Source of the DNA: Ypsolopha sequella
Lineage: Eukaryota > Arthropoda > Insecta > Lepidoptera > Ypsolophidae
DNA length: 64,000 nt
NCBI GenBank assembly: GCA_934047225.1
Contig: OW203987.1
Span: forward strand, 7,095,501 to 7,159,500
Reading direction: 5' to 3'
Shown here: in pieces, positions 1 through 12,900 of the stretch
Position numbering within the stretch: the first letter of the stretch is position 1
Layout: each line of letters begins with the position of its first letter
The notes under the pieces: model-generated
The model's database searches: none
What the model saw: the letters and a program-made list of their open reading frames with translations, nothing else
Told to the model about the DNA's origin: nothing
Translations under genes and position numbers: made by a program

Positions 1-735
1 ACAATTCTTTGAAAGGACTTGTAAAGCCATTTTATTTCGGTAATAATGATACATTAAACTTAAAAATATCCTTTGCCACGTTAATAAACTGCCTTTACAA
101 AGTGGCCGTTCCAAAACGATTAGTAAATAGATCCCGTCTCAGTCTTATCTCTTTCACTTTTACGAAGTAAACTTTACATTTACCCCGGCGTTTAGGAACG
201 CAAACATAATGTAGAGAAGGATTAAGGGCGGATTTTTCGAAATTCTCACGGGATCGGGAGAAACGGGATCCACGCGAGCAATGCCACGGGGCTTCCGCTA
301 GTCAATATATGTATGGATGGACGTATAGATAAACGGTGTTTTATGTCATAAATTCCTGTTAATTTCGTTTGTATTCTTATTCTGTTCATATCTGATAAAT
401 GTTTAAATAATAAAAAAATAATTAAATAGCACGTCTAAACATCCGTACTGACTCAGCCCCAATCTAACATATATTTAATATTAACAGATCGTTGATCATT
501 GCAAATGAAAACAAATAATGGGGATAGTGGAATTCATAAAACCCATTTCTATGCTTTCGATATCTCCGTCGACATATAGAAACTCTTAATAATCCGTACC
601 GAAACCACAATTTGACAGATAAACCTTTTTGGCACCATAGACGCAGCGAAAAACAGATCTGTCAAAGATACTTACTATTTATCGATAAGTTCTATTAGAA
701 CCTTTCCACCTTTAACCAACTTGTCTTCTATCCAG
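1..735 (+). other. Intron of Ubr4 upstream of exon 1 (start outside window)
   Basis: Non-coding, AT-rich. The only recognisable piece is a possible Helitron 3' end near 160-302. The acceptor is the 'tctatccag' that ends at 735. Nothing else is seen. Confidence 0.7.
160..302 (+). mobile_element. Possible Helitron 3' terminal fragment
   Basis: A GC-richer stretch ends with 'cacgcgagcaatgccacggg' and then 'gcttccgctagt'. Lepidopteran Helitrons typically end with a short GC hairpin followed by CTAG at an A/T junction, and this resembles that end. No 5' TC end was located, so it is at most a fragment. Confidence 0.4.
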
Positions 736-950
736 GACGAAGACGCTATGCTTCAATACAAGTTGTGCACTTTCACGGTAACCCAACGGGAGTTTATGAA
801 CCAGCACTGGTACCACTGTCACACGTGCAAGATGGTGGACGGAGTGGGCGTGTGTAGTGTCTGCGCGAGAGTCTGTCATCGCGGGCACGACGTGTCTTAT
901 GCTAAGTTCGGGAACTTCTTCTGCGACTGTGGCGCCAAGCCTGATTCTAG
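736..950 (+). CDS. Ubr4 (poe): Ubr4 exon 1: UBR box
   Basis: Window residues 1-72, starts phase 0 after 'tctatccag', ends with 2 nt of a codon before GTAAGA. Encodes the UBR-type zinc box that binds type 1/type 2 N-degrons. The ordered Cys/His pattern is complete: the HWYHCHTC core, then [13 protein letters not shown], then FFCDCGAK. It is nearly identical to UBR4 boxes of other animals, so this exon fixes the gene identity. Confidence 0.97.
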
Positions 951-3900
951 GTAAGAATAAAGTGTCTATAATGCTTTCCTTTATTCGATACTTCAAGTTA
1001 CAGAAGCGGGTGCGTTAATAATTTGAAAAGGTTGTCTGGAAGAAATCGCTATAAATGATAAGGCCGCCAATTGTTACCTTCTCTCATAAGTTTGTTCTTT
1101 TATTGACTTTGGTGTACAATAAAGAGTATTTGTCTTGTCTGGACTGATGGTCAAAATCACAAAAAGATTGATTATTTTGACCGCCTCTGTGTCCGAGTGG
1201 CAGAGCGCTCGCCTGCTAACCCAGAGGTCATAGGTTCAATCCCCGTGGGGCAAATTATTTTGTATCCCATCTGCGTGCTTCTGAAAGCAAATTTAGCTAT
1301 TGGTCCATTTGTTCCCGAAGTACAGCGATAGGGCTCACCACCTGTCGCGGCCAGCTCCAGTGGGCTTCCCTCCACCACCAACCATTCCGCTATTGACCAT
1401 TACCTACCTAATTATTTTACATATAACAATTAAATCGTGTACACCAAAAGTGCATCTTATTATTCTGTCTTTGGCGGAAACACCACCCGTCACGTTTGGG
1501 ACGTAACGATCGTCGGTGACTTGCATTTCACATTTCACACTTGGGAACACCTCTGACCCCCCCTCGGGGATTCATGGGATGTGATGGATGACTACTTTAA
1601 TTATTATGAAATACACGGGCCCCGGGAAAAATCGAGAAATTCCGATGGCGTCTACTTAAATAAAGTGTTTATTGAAGTTTTAATTTTTGAACTTCACTAG
1701 ATGACCATATTTGATTCGTAACCTTTGTATCGCAGTTGCCAGGCGCTAGTGAAGCGATCAGTGACGCTCGGCGGCGCTCGCGGCGCCAACAACGCAGACG
1801 AAGCTGTCCCGGCGCCGTCCCTGCGCCGCCGCCCCTCTTCCCCCGCTCCCCCCGCTCTGTTGGCTCCTCCGCGTCGCACTGTGCGGGCCAACAACATTCA
1901 AGGTACTTTACACTTACTATTAATTAAAAGTAAAAAGTAAAAATTTATTACATGAAAGGTATAAAACAGATTATCCTTATATAGACTAAAACAACATAAA
2001 TACAAAGGTGAGTCTTAACCAATAAGGATAGCCGTTGGCATCTATGCTAGTATGTAGCACTGTACAATAGATACCAGCGTCTTCTGACATTTACGTATTT
2101 TTTATTGAGGCTTAGCTCATAAGGATAAATAATTTGGAAATCTTTGGAACCAAAGAACTTATTAGTTTCTACTGCGGACACTTGACGTTCATTAAGGTGG
2201 ATGGTCCAAGCAGTGGCGTGCACAGAACTTTTTGCTGGAAAAGCAAGCAATTGGTCAAGAATAACAATAAAAAAAATATGAAAAAATTTAAATATCACTT
2301 TGAAAAAAAAAAGTTTGTATAGGAAATTTTCACTCTAGGGTAGACATTGTCTACCCTGGCGCCATACAAAACTTTTTTTTTCAAAGTGATATTTAAATTT
2401 TTTCATATTTTTTTTATTGTTGTTCTTGACCAATTGTTTGCTTTTCCAGCAAAAAGTTCTGTGCACGCCACTCCAAAGCAATCTTGATACAAACTTGTGG
2501 GAACCAATAACGACGACAGAAATATTATTATTTCATTCTTTTACCTTTTCTCACACGTTCCATCAACTTTACACCCGAGAATGATCAGTTTATTTACAAC
2601 AAAATTTTGCCATTTAAACTTTCTTAATCCGATTAGTATGGAAGTTTTAAATTGCAAAATTAGACTGTTAAAACATTTTGTTTTTAAAGAAACTCATTAT
2701 TTGCGAATATAAAATTATTTGAACGTGTAGAAAAAAGTAACGGAACGAAACTACCTATATACTACTTTTGTCGTCGTTATTGGTTCCCACAAGTTTTTTT
2801 ATATAAACTGCCTCGGACCACCCACCTTAACCCGAAGTGCATAACAAACGGCCCTGTTTCGATGGTACATTTTATTACCATCCTTAATATGTAAGCAAGG
2901 ACGGTGCGTTGTTTAGTCTAGGATCATTACTAATTACGTCGTGAACTACGCGTTTGTACTGGACAATGCTACGCTTGTCAAATCCGGTTGGCTTGTCGTA
3001 CGTTTAATATTTATTTATTATAATTATTACGGGTGAACCCAATTGCAATAATTATAAGATTTAGTATTTTAAATTATTATTACATACGGCTTGAACACTC
3101 ACGTGTGATTGTTGTTGACTATATGCCAACTGTTTTACCGATACAATTTCGGCATTATCAAGGCGAGTGTCGTTCTTAGGACGACGACGCGGCGTTCACC
3201 GTCGTTGTCAAACGGGCATTGCCGAAATTGTATCGGTGAAACGGTTGGCATATAGTCAACAACAATCACACGTGAGTGTTCAAGCCGTATGTAATAATAA
3301 TTTAGTATGTCAGCTCACGCGAGTTTTAATAATATTTAGTATGTTAATTAACATAATATTTAAAATAACTTCAAGCCAAAAAATAACTAATTAACTTACA
3401 AACTTATTGACTCTTATTATTATCGAAGAAAACGTCAGCAGACGGTTTGGACTCTAAGAATGCATTGAGAGCTGTCGTGATGTTACACATTGCTGAATAA
3501 GCGTGAATATGTATGCTTTTATGGGGGATTGATTACAATTAGTTGCATCGTCCGTTACCGACTTCCGTAGATTGTGCGGAAGTTCCTGGACAGACTGATT
3601 AACGCCTCGCCTGCTATCACTGTCCCATATTCTGGGCGAGCGCGTCAACGCTTTCATTACGCGCGGTAGTGGCCAAGCATAAAGCCCATTGTATATATAT
3701 TGAAATAGTATTTTGTGCAACGGTAACATAATTTGATACATTGGGACACGAGTGCTTGTTTACGAAACGAACGAAATGAATTATGTTCAGCTGCACACAA
3801 TACTTTATCTACCATCAAAAATATCGTCTTTAATTATAATATTTTCAACTAACAATTTCACGAAAAATGAGAAGATATTCGTTCATGAACCTCGCGTGCG

Positions 3901-6900
3901 TCTTTCCGGTATTGCTGCTTTGAAGGCCAATCAGGATAAAGGAGGCGTGGCTTAAGAAATAAGCTCGGGTCTTATTTCTCGTCTCCGTCTTTGATTGGGT
4001 CTATAGCGATTTTATAATAAATCGGGCCTATTACAGCGCGGATTCGCGGTGTTATAATGTAATATTACAACATCGGATAAACAATCTAGGTACTTACAAA
4101 ACTGCTTTTGATGTTGCAATTGCCTTATTGCGGTATGGGAGTAGATAATAGTATTTTGTGCAACTGTGACATAATGTGAGACATTGGGACACGACTGCGT
4201 TCGTTTCGAAGTGTCCCAACGTCTAATTATGTCATGTATAATAATTGGCTCTCTAGCTGTGTTATAATAAATTTGGCCAATCACAGCGCATAATCGCGGT
4301 GTTCTTGTAGTATTATAACATCTGATAAACAATTTAGGTACTTGTTACGCTTTTGATGTTGTAATTACATTGTAGGTATGGGAGTAGATAAATAAATTTG
4401 TATGCCATTGTCCAGGATGCCGCCAATACCTGCTATCGTACCCCGGGTGGGGCACGTGCATGGAGAAGGTGCGGCGGCTGCTACTGGCGCTGTGCGGGCC
4501 GGTGCGCGCGGCGTGCGAGCGCGGTGCGGCGGTCGGCGCGCACGGACGCGCGCAGCGTGCGCTCGCGCAGCTGCATCTTGGCGAGAAGAAGTTCACGCAC
4601 ACTGACAACCTGATGCTGCCTACGCTAGGTGACTATAATCATTTTAAAATATTGATGGAAGACGCATTATGTCCACATCCTAGAGAAGGGCAAAATCAAA
4701 AGCATCTGGAATAGAAGAGCTTGGATGACTGAATGATGGATACGGAAGAGCCGAAAAAGGTTTAGGATCATAGCAGATGGAAATCTGTAGTATATGAGTC
4801 ATATAATATGACTACTCCTCTGAGAGACAGCCGTGAGTGTATCTATGTACCGGAAAACTAAAGTGAATTTGAAATTTCATTACTTTTTTTTTTCGCCAGG
4901 GTCTCAAGAAGGCGCATTTGAAAACGTCCGTATGTCCTTCACCGGAGAGAACGGACAGACGATCAGACAGCTCATGTCCGCTCACAAAGTGAGACGGGTA
5001 GCTATGTGCTGTCTTGCTTCGCCGCAAGGGAAACGACAGCATCTGGCTGTTTCACATGAAAAAGGTACGCAATTCTCTGCGAAAATAAAACATCTTGATT
5101 TAAGGCGATATGCGAAAAAGATACGGGTGTTTTTTTTCTGTGTGTTTCATGAAATATACGGAAAATTTTAATAAATTTCTGGTATATGCATTTTGACTAT
5201 ATAATCTAGGGTTTTGAAATTGGAAAATATGTTTGGATAAATTTTCTTCGATAGAAATAATTGTTGAAAAGAGGTCTTCAAACACACTTTTTCTCGTCGT
5301 TTGAGGAATAGGAACCATATACAAAACTCAAACATATTTTATTAGGTGTGTTTCAACAATACGTAGAGATTTAATACTTGAAATTTTGCTAGCTAATTTA
5401 GTTTTTTTAGTAAAAATATAAAACCAACTTTTTTCCCTTTTGCCTTGAATCCGCCCCTCTCGCACTGCGCGATTTTTCGCTTGGAGTGACAGTGACAAAA
5501 ACAAAATTCTCCTCTAAAACCATAGTATGATTAAAACAAAGTAAAAAAAACTGAGGTTACCAAAAGTTTTTCCAGCTCAACTTAACATCACAGCAAAAGT
5601 AACAGCACTGGTATTCAGCTGGACCCTACTAAAATATTTGTGATAAATGAACTTCACGTAATTTCCTTAATGTCAAGTGTTTCTCAAAGCACCTCCGTTG
5701 CAGGCAAAATCACCGTCCTTCAATTATCAACCCTCCTCAAACAAGCAGACTCGTCTAAACACAAGTTGACTCTCACTCGGTTGTCGACGGCACCGATACC
5801 ATTCACCGTCATCAGTCTCAGTGGAAACCCGTCCAATGAAGATCTGCTAGCTGTTTGTGGATTGAAGGAGTGTCATGTGCTGACTTTCAACAGTACAGGT
5901 AAGCCTTTTTGGTCTTAAACTTTTCGTCGGAATGCTGATGGTATATGAACTGATGAAAGCACGAACCGGACAAACCTATAGCCAGGGGGGGTCTCACTTG
6001 ATCACGTGACCCGCGATAAATACCTACCGCGACGCAGCCGGTCGTCGGCACTAGAGTCAGTCGAGTGTTACGCACGCTCTGTGATACACGTTCTCGCTTG
6101 TACCTACGCGTCTCGACTTTTCATGTTCTGTTCTGGCTATGGATTCTGGATATGGATATATTTATCAATATACAATACAGTTGTCGTATATAATGTATCA
6201 GTAATAAAACAAAATAGTACATCATTAATTTATAAATAATTTTACAAACTAAAATATATGGTGACATTAATGTATGCAGCTAAATTCATACTGAAGACTC
6301 GGTAAGTAGTCGGTATCAAGGTTCGATGACCTTTTTTGGGAAATTCGAAAATTATTTCCTTATTTTAAAAACCCTGTTCCATACAAACGCAAGCCTAGCG
6401 CCGAGTCAATTACTACGGTAGGTAGGTCAACATATTATTTTGTGAAATTAACAAAAATTGTTATCGATCCGTGATACTGATCATTTACCAAGCATCCAGT
6501 ATGAATTTGGCTGCATAAAAACCTTATAGAATACCTCTTTCACGCGTGCAACGTTTTAAACAACCCTACCGAGTGAACAGTGATTTATGACCTTGAGACC
6601 GTCACAGTAAAAGAAGCTCTAGCGCGTAGTAATTCCATACATTCTCGCTTGCACGCACGTGTGGTACCTGACTTTGAGCAATTATAAAAAGTTGCCGAAC
6701 GGCGGGTGCGAGCTAGTTTGTACTTTATTGCTGCTTGGCGAGAGTAGCTATGTATTTCAATGTTTTTGCAAGGTGATTCTTCTGTACGTAGTATTTTATT
6801 CTGTGCTATAGCTTCGTGTAGTTTTCTCACTTCTTCCAGGGATGATGAGTATTAGTCAAATATCAAAGATTTCAAAAGTAAAGATAACCACTTACCGTAC

Positions 6901-9900
6901 TAGGACAGCACCAAAATGTTTTCACCTTTAAATGGGTGACGCTCACACGTTTGGAATCAGTGCTCATCTGAACACAGTGATAGTTAGACGCCTTAAGTGC
7001 ACTTAAAGTTTTGAATTTTTACGACTTATTCTGATCAGTTTGCTGGCCGTAGGTAGACAGATTGCGCACTCATATTGTGCACGCGTTGGCATTATGTTAA
7101 CGCACACATTCAAAAACAATGCAATAGATTTTAGGTGTCAGGGCTCATCTAAACTTTTGAAATCTTTGTCAAATATAAAGTCAAGTATTGTCGTTTTCTT
7201 TAATGCATTACGTTGCAAATGATCCTGCACAGCAACTGTAAACAGAGTAATATATAAATAAAATAACACAACTTTGCTAGAATAGCTTAACTAACATTAA
7301 AGTATTGTCGCGTAATACCAAAAATCACAATTATTTGTTACTTTTTATTTAATGAAAACAATAATAAGTTGCGTGTTTGGGAACAAAAACTGACGCAACC
7401 ACCGTAACTGGTGGTAGGCTTCGACCGTGGCTTGTCATCACCCACACGACGAAACCATGACGCCAAGCGACTCGTTGTGATCCGACATGACGTCATGAGA
7501 AGCTGTAGCCCGATGTATGTATATTTTGCGGAAGACTTCTATCTATCTAGGTATAGAATTACGCTCTTGTCGATGGAGTAACCGCCATTCTTTTCTTTTT
7601 TTCGGCTAATGATTTTTTTAACTGTGATAACGATGTTATTTTTAGTCATGAAATAACTCTGACGTATTACTGTAAATAGGTGTCACAAGTTAAGTTCTTT
7701 TCAACAAAGGAGTTCCGCGGATTAAGAACAGACATCATGACCCGACCAACTCATTTGTGGGCGTGGCAAAATGTCATGCTGTTTCATTTCGCTATAAGGT
7801 GCACGCTCCATGAAACTTGTGAGGACAATACAATCGTACCGAATCCGCCGCGGGCGCAAAATTGAAAAGTTGTTTCAGGAGTAACCGCCTTTTGGCAAGA
7901 TTGTAGACGTTTTCAAACATTATTTTTGGTTATTATTAATCTAGATTATTATCTATACCCCAAGCCACAAATCGAGAGTATCGTTTGACGTTTACTGTGA
8001 TACCAGATGACGACGAAAAATAAATAGAGATGTCCTAAAGGTATTAATTAAATTCATTAACTTAGTGAACGAATGAATTATTTTTGTTTAATAAAATAAT
8101 TAATTAACTTAGCGAATGAATCGATTGACATATTATTGGTTTTTTTTGTTTCTACATTTAATAACAATATGATAAATAAAACAATCGAGCTTTTAAGTGT
8201 CTAAATTTATTAATCTGAAAAATCTGTGTCACTCTGTCAGTGCTGGTTTCATCATTAACATTGATTATAAAACTATCCACAACGCCATCAATTAGGTGGT
8301 CGAGACGGCACATTTTGTCCTCTTCTTTAATAACTCATTCACTCCATTTTTGGGGTGTTACTTTTTTTATCCCTTCTTCTAACAGGCCTTTTCCTTCCGC
8401 CATTTTAAACGTTTTGTTATTCATGGCAACATGACCTTTTACCTGCGGCCATACCAGCTCAATGGGATTGAGTTCGCAATGGTACGGAGGCAGGCGTAAG
8501 ATTGTAACTCCGTGCTCCGCTGCCATCTCGTCCACAACATACTTGTTGACACATTGGTCTTTGTTCTGCCGTACGATATCTATTAGAGTGGCTTTTGTAT
8601 TTGCAGCATCGAATGCTATATTTTTGCTTGTTAGCCACTCCTGTATTCCTCCTTTGGTCCAAGACATCGCAGGCAGCAACTCCACTTTTGGCATCAAGGA
8701 GGTAAAGGTAGGAGATAAGTATGTGAGGTAGGAGGAGGTAAATCTCTGCTCTGTGTAGTGTAATGAGTCGCATACAAGTAGGTTGCGTTTATGCTGGCAA
8801 TGTATGATATCTACTGTAGTGTAGATGTCCGTCTACTTTGTATTAATTTAAAAATAGGTTTAAAATATGGAATTCCATGACAGCGAACCTTAGTCATTAA
8901 GTAGGAGTGAAACAAATAAGTTAAAAAGAAATATTAAAGAAATCAAAAATATAAATCTTATTAAAAGTTATAGGTTTTAATTTAAACAAAAGGTACAGAG
9001 CCGCTACCAACGGTCTTGTTACAATAGTTCGTTGGAGGCAACTCTTGCCACCCACTCAGAGGGAGAAAAAGCGATTTTTTGCATTGCGTAAGTGCAAAAA
9101 AACCGCCTTTTCTCCTTGAAATCGTTAATGGTGAAATGATCAGAACAGAAGCATGAATTTCTGCGAAAGCAGATGTCGCCCAATTTTTAGTTTAATATCT
9201 ACCCTAGTTGCTTTAATCCACTTGTTTCTCAAAGTCTAAAGTGTGATGTACTTTATCATTGCAACCTACAACGGCACACGTACGCATTTTGTGTTCTAAA
9301 TACTACCCAGAAAGAAATACTACTTTCACAAAACTTGAACTTAATGTGCGGGAAAAAGTACCAAACACCATAGTCTGACTCAACTCTAGTTTGTTTATGG
9401 TCTCTGCATAAACTTGACACTTCGTTTTCTGAAAACTTCTACTAGCGCTAACTAAACTAGCGCCTTCTTGTTCATTTTGATGAAACTCAACTGACAGCTG
9501 TCAAGGAAAACGGCTCATTGGAGCTCTCTCAATGTTTGATTTTTTTCTAAAAACAAATATCAAACCCTTTCATTTGATATCCATATTGAGGAAGTAGTCA
9601 AAAAATATTTAATCCGCCATTTTGTAGGGCCGGCCATCTTGGATTTAGAATGACAACGAATGTATTAAATTATATTATCATCAGAACTAAAGGTGCGTAC
9701 CAAATTTCAACAGGAAGGGGGTCAAATTTCAATTACTAGATTTGACCCAAATAAATAGGGCAAGCTAAATAAAATCGTTTAATAAAACCATTCCAAGGAG
9801 GACGTATGCTAAGCATGTTGATTAATCATAAATATTATATTAGTCAACATATTATATTTCTGGAATCACGTCGTTATTAGTAAAATTTGTCTCTTGACTT

Positions 9901-12900
9901 CATGAATTTAGTAATTTTTCTATACTATTGAACGAATTGAACGAATTAATTTATCGAACCCATCACTTCATGCAAACACTAGTGAAATAAACCTGGCCAC
10001 ATTATTCAGGGAAATGACATTAGTTTCTGTCAAACGATACTCTCGATTTGTGGCTTGTAGTATAGTATTCATTTCTTGATTTGATCTAAAACAATAAAAG
10101 CACATTCGGCTATACTTTCGGTAAAAAACCGTTAGATTTACGTATTTTAGGGGTTTGTTAAGATATTACTCAAATTTCACGATTTTTAGTTCGACTTAAA
10201 CATAGATTAAAATAATGTTAATGGACTCAGCCTAAAATATTATAATAACATTCCATAGACAACCCACAATGTGTTGACAGCGTTTGTATGAAGGTTTGCG
10301 CGTAACGACGCATCTTAAGGCATTTTCGTATATAAGTAGTCGTCAAGTTTTCACGCTGGGGAATTTTAAGATTTTCATTTAAAATACAAACTCGTATCTA
10401 CACTATTTTTTAGATCAGTACTTGATTTTTTTCTTTTTTATTTGGATTTTTTGATCTCTTGATACGCCATAACATAACGTTTATCCTTCACTTGAGTAAA
10501 GTAGGTTGTAGGTCTTTCTCTTCCTCGCAAAAGCCGGCTATTAAATTATTTTTCAATGCAAGTGCTCGTAAAGGCCCGCTTTTTATGCATCAAAACCGAA
10601 CAGAAAGTCGATTATTTTGCCCTAGGGCTTTATTATTATTATTTTTTTATTTATTTACAATGGTTGGCTAACATGCAGCCTTTCCTGTGTACCATAAATG
10701 GTATACCTACTTTTTTCCACTATTTAACGGCTCTGGATACAGTCCTTTAGAGCCAATCATAATTTAAATTTCACAAGATTATATTTGTTTTATTTCCTCA
10801 CACTATGCATTGAAAAACGTAGTATGATACACGGGCGTAAGAGCAATAAATTACTCGGTTACGTTTAAATTACGTCCTCGTAATTTATTCCTTTTCGCCC
10901 TTGTAGCATAAACTTCTATTAATGTCTAAATTTTTTCTATCCGCAATAGGGTTTTAGAAAAGTTATAGGAGACTAAAAAACGTTTTGATTACAGGCGCAG
11001 TATCCGACCACCTGGTGATCAACACGGACGTGGAAGCCACGAACTACATAATCAAGGCGATCTGGCTGCCGGGCTCGCAGACGCAGCTCGCGCTCGTCAC
11101 CTCCTCCTTTGTGAAGATCTTCGACCTGAGCAAGGATCTCAGTAACCCGATGCACTTCTTCCTCGTGCCGAGCGGGAAGGTAGCCATTCCGTTATAGTTA
11201 TCAATATACAGGTCGTAGAGGCAGCGTGTGGTGTTAAGGTTGGTCAGGCGATCCTGACGCACAACATTTCGGTGAACGGATCAACGCAACGCATGACCAG
11301 TGGTCATTCGATTCTGCCGCAGCTAGCGACGTGGACGGAAATCCATATTGATGCACAAGCAAGCGCATTAGGCTAAGTGTATGCTGAGGCGCAGGCGGCG
11401 CAGCACAGAGTACAGATTTTGTAAATGTATGAACAACTACGGAGCCACGTACGCTGACGTGCAGGCGCTTGCCGCGCAGACACGCGTCTGTTCTGCTCTG
11501 CGCGGCGTTGTGGTGTTGGCACAGATTTCTGCGCAAGACGTGTCTTGGACGTTAATGCGAGTCTGTTCTGCGTAGCTATGACAACGCAGCATACGTTGGT
11601 CGCACATGTCTGTGTCGCCTGCACTTCAGCATACGCTGAGCATAAGTCACACGACGACCGACGCACTGACGCACACCGCAGTCAATTTCTCCATGCAACG
11701 ATGTGGTGCGCGTGCTGCCTGCTCCCCCGCGCAACATGTCATCTCTTTTGCCCGCGTTGAATTTCGCATGCATTTGCTTGAAGTTGATACAAATGAGAAT
11801 TACGCGGTAGAGCCCCAGTATAGTATAGAACAGCGTTTCTTAACCTTTTTGGTCCACGGACCCCTTAGGAAATCAAGCACAATTTTAAATAAAAATTTTA
11901 ATAAAAAAGCAGCAATAAATTTCGGACCATTTATTTTAGTTCAACAAATTACAAAAAATATATACTTTTTCATATAAAATACGTTAATGAGAAGGTTGGT
12001 GCTTTTTTTTTGCAACTAAATTAGTGATATTTGGGTTTATATTACTACCAAGTTGTAGTCTCAAATCGGATTCCACTTTTAATCTATTTCTGTATTTGTT
12101 TTTAGTATACAAAAGAGCAGAGAATGCCTCTTCACAGAGTTATGTCGTTGAGAAAAGCAGTAAATTTCTCAGTCTGCGGATTAGGCTGCGGACCCCCATA
12201 CATATGCTCGGGGACCACAGGTTAAGAAACGCTGGTATAGAACATTCCCATACATTCATTCTTTCAATGACGCACACCGTTCAACGCAACGTTTTGCGTT
12301 GTGATCGCCAGGAGGTTTGCTTTAGTACTCTAATTGTTCGTGACATCTGAATGTCTCCACGTTTTCTGCCACTTATTTAACCGACATGAACACAAAAACT
12401 ATAAGTATGGCACACATACTAATATTTCTTACGCATACTAAGCCATTTCTTATGCATAACGACATTATGTGCTCGCAAGCGCCACGCCCTCTTACCATAT
12501 TTCCTGATATCTGTGGCACCCTCCTTTCCTAATCGAAGCTCCGAAAATTGCGACGCCATTCGTACAATTCGTAAAAAGGGTCTATTCATGTAGGTACTTC
12601 AAAAACAAAATAAAATTTCAAACTATTTTTTTTGTCGACGAAAATTTCCATAAACGCAACTCCGTTGTCTACGATGCAATTGGACAAACATCGCGTTATC
12701 CTTCCAACTTACAAAATAACTCATCTGGCAATATTTATTTATTGACACACCCCTAAATGCCACTACAACCGTAATTTCTTTCGCAGATCCGCGACGTTAC
12801 CTTCGTAAACCAAGAAGGTGTGCAGCAAATGCTCTGCATGAGCTCAGCGGGACACATCTACTGGCAGCCAATGAGCGAGGAGTCGCACGCCACTCACGGC

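Noticed and set aside
1180..1251. tRNA gene
   Set aside because: Box A and B are present but acceptor pairing fails and a SINE body follows; a tRNA-derived SINE head.
11373..11760. Cys/Ala-rich frames on both strands in intron 6
   Set aside because: They overlap each other in a GC-rich TIR element, resemble no family, and are not spliced to anything.
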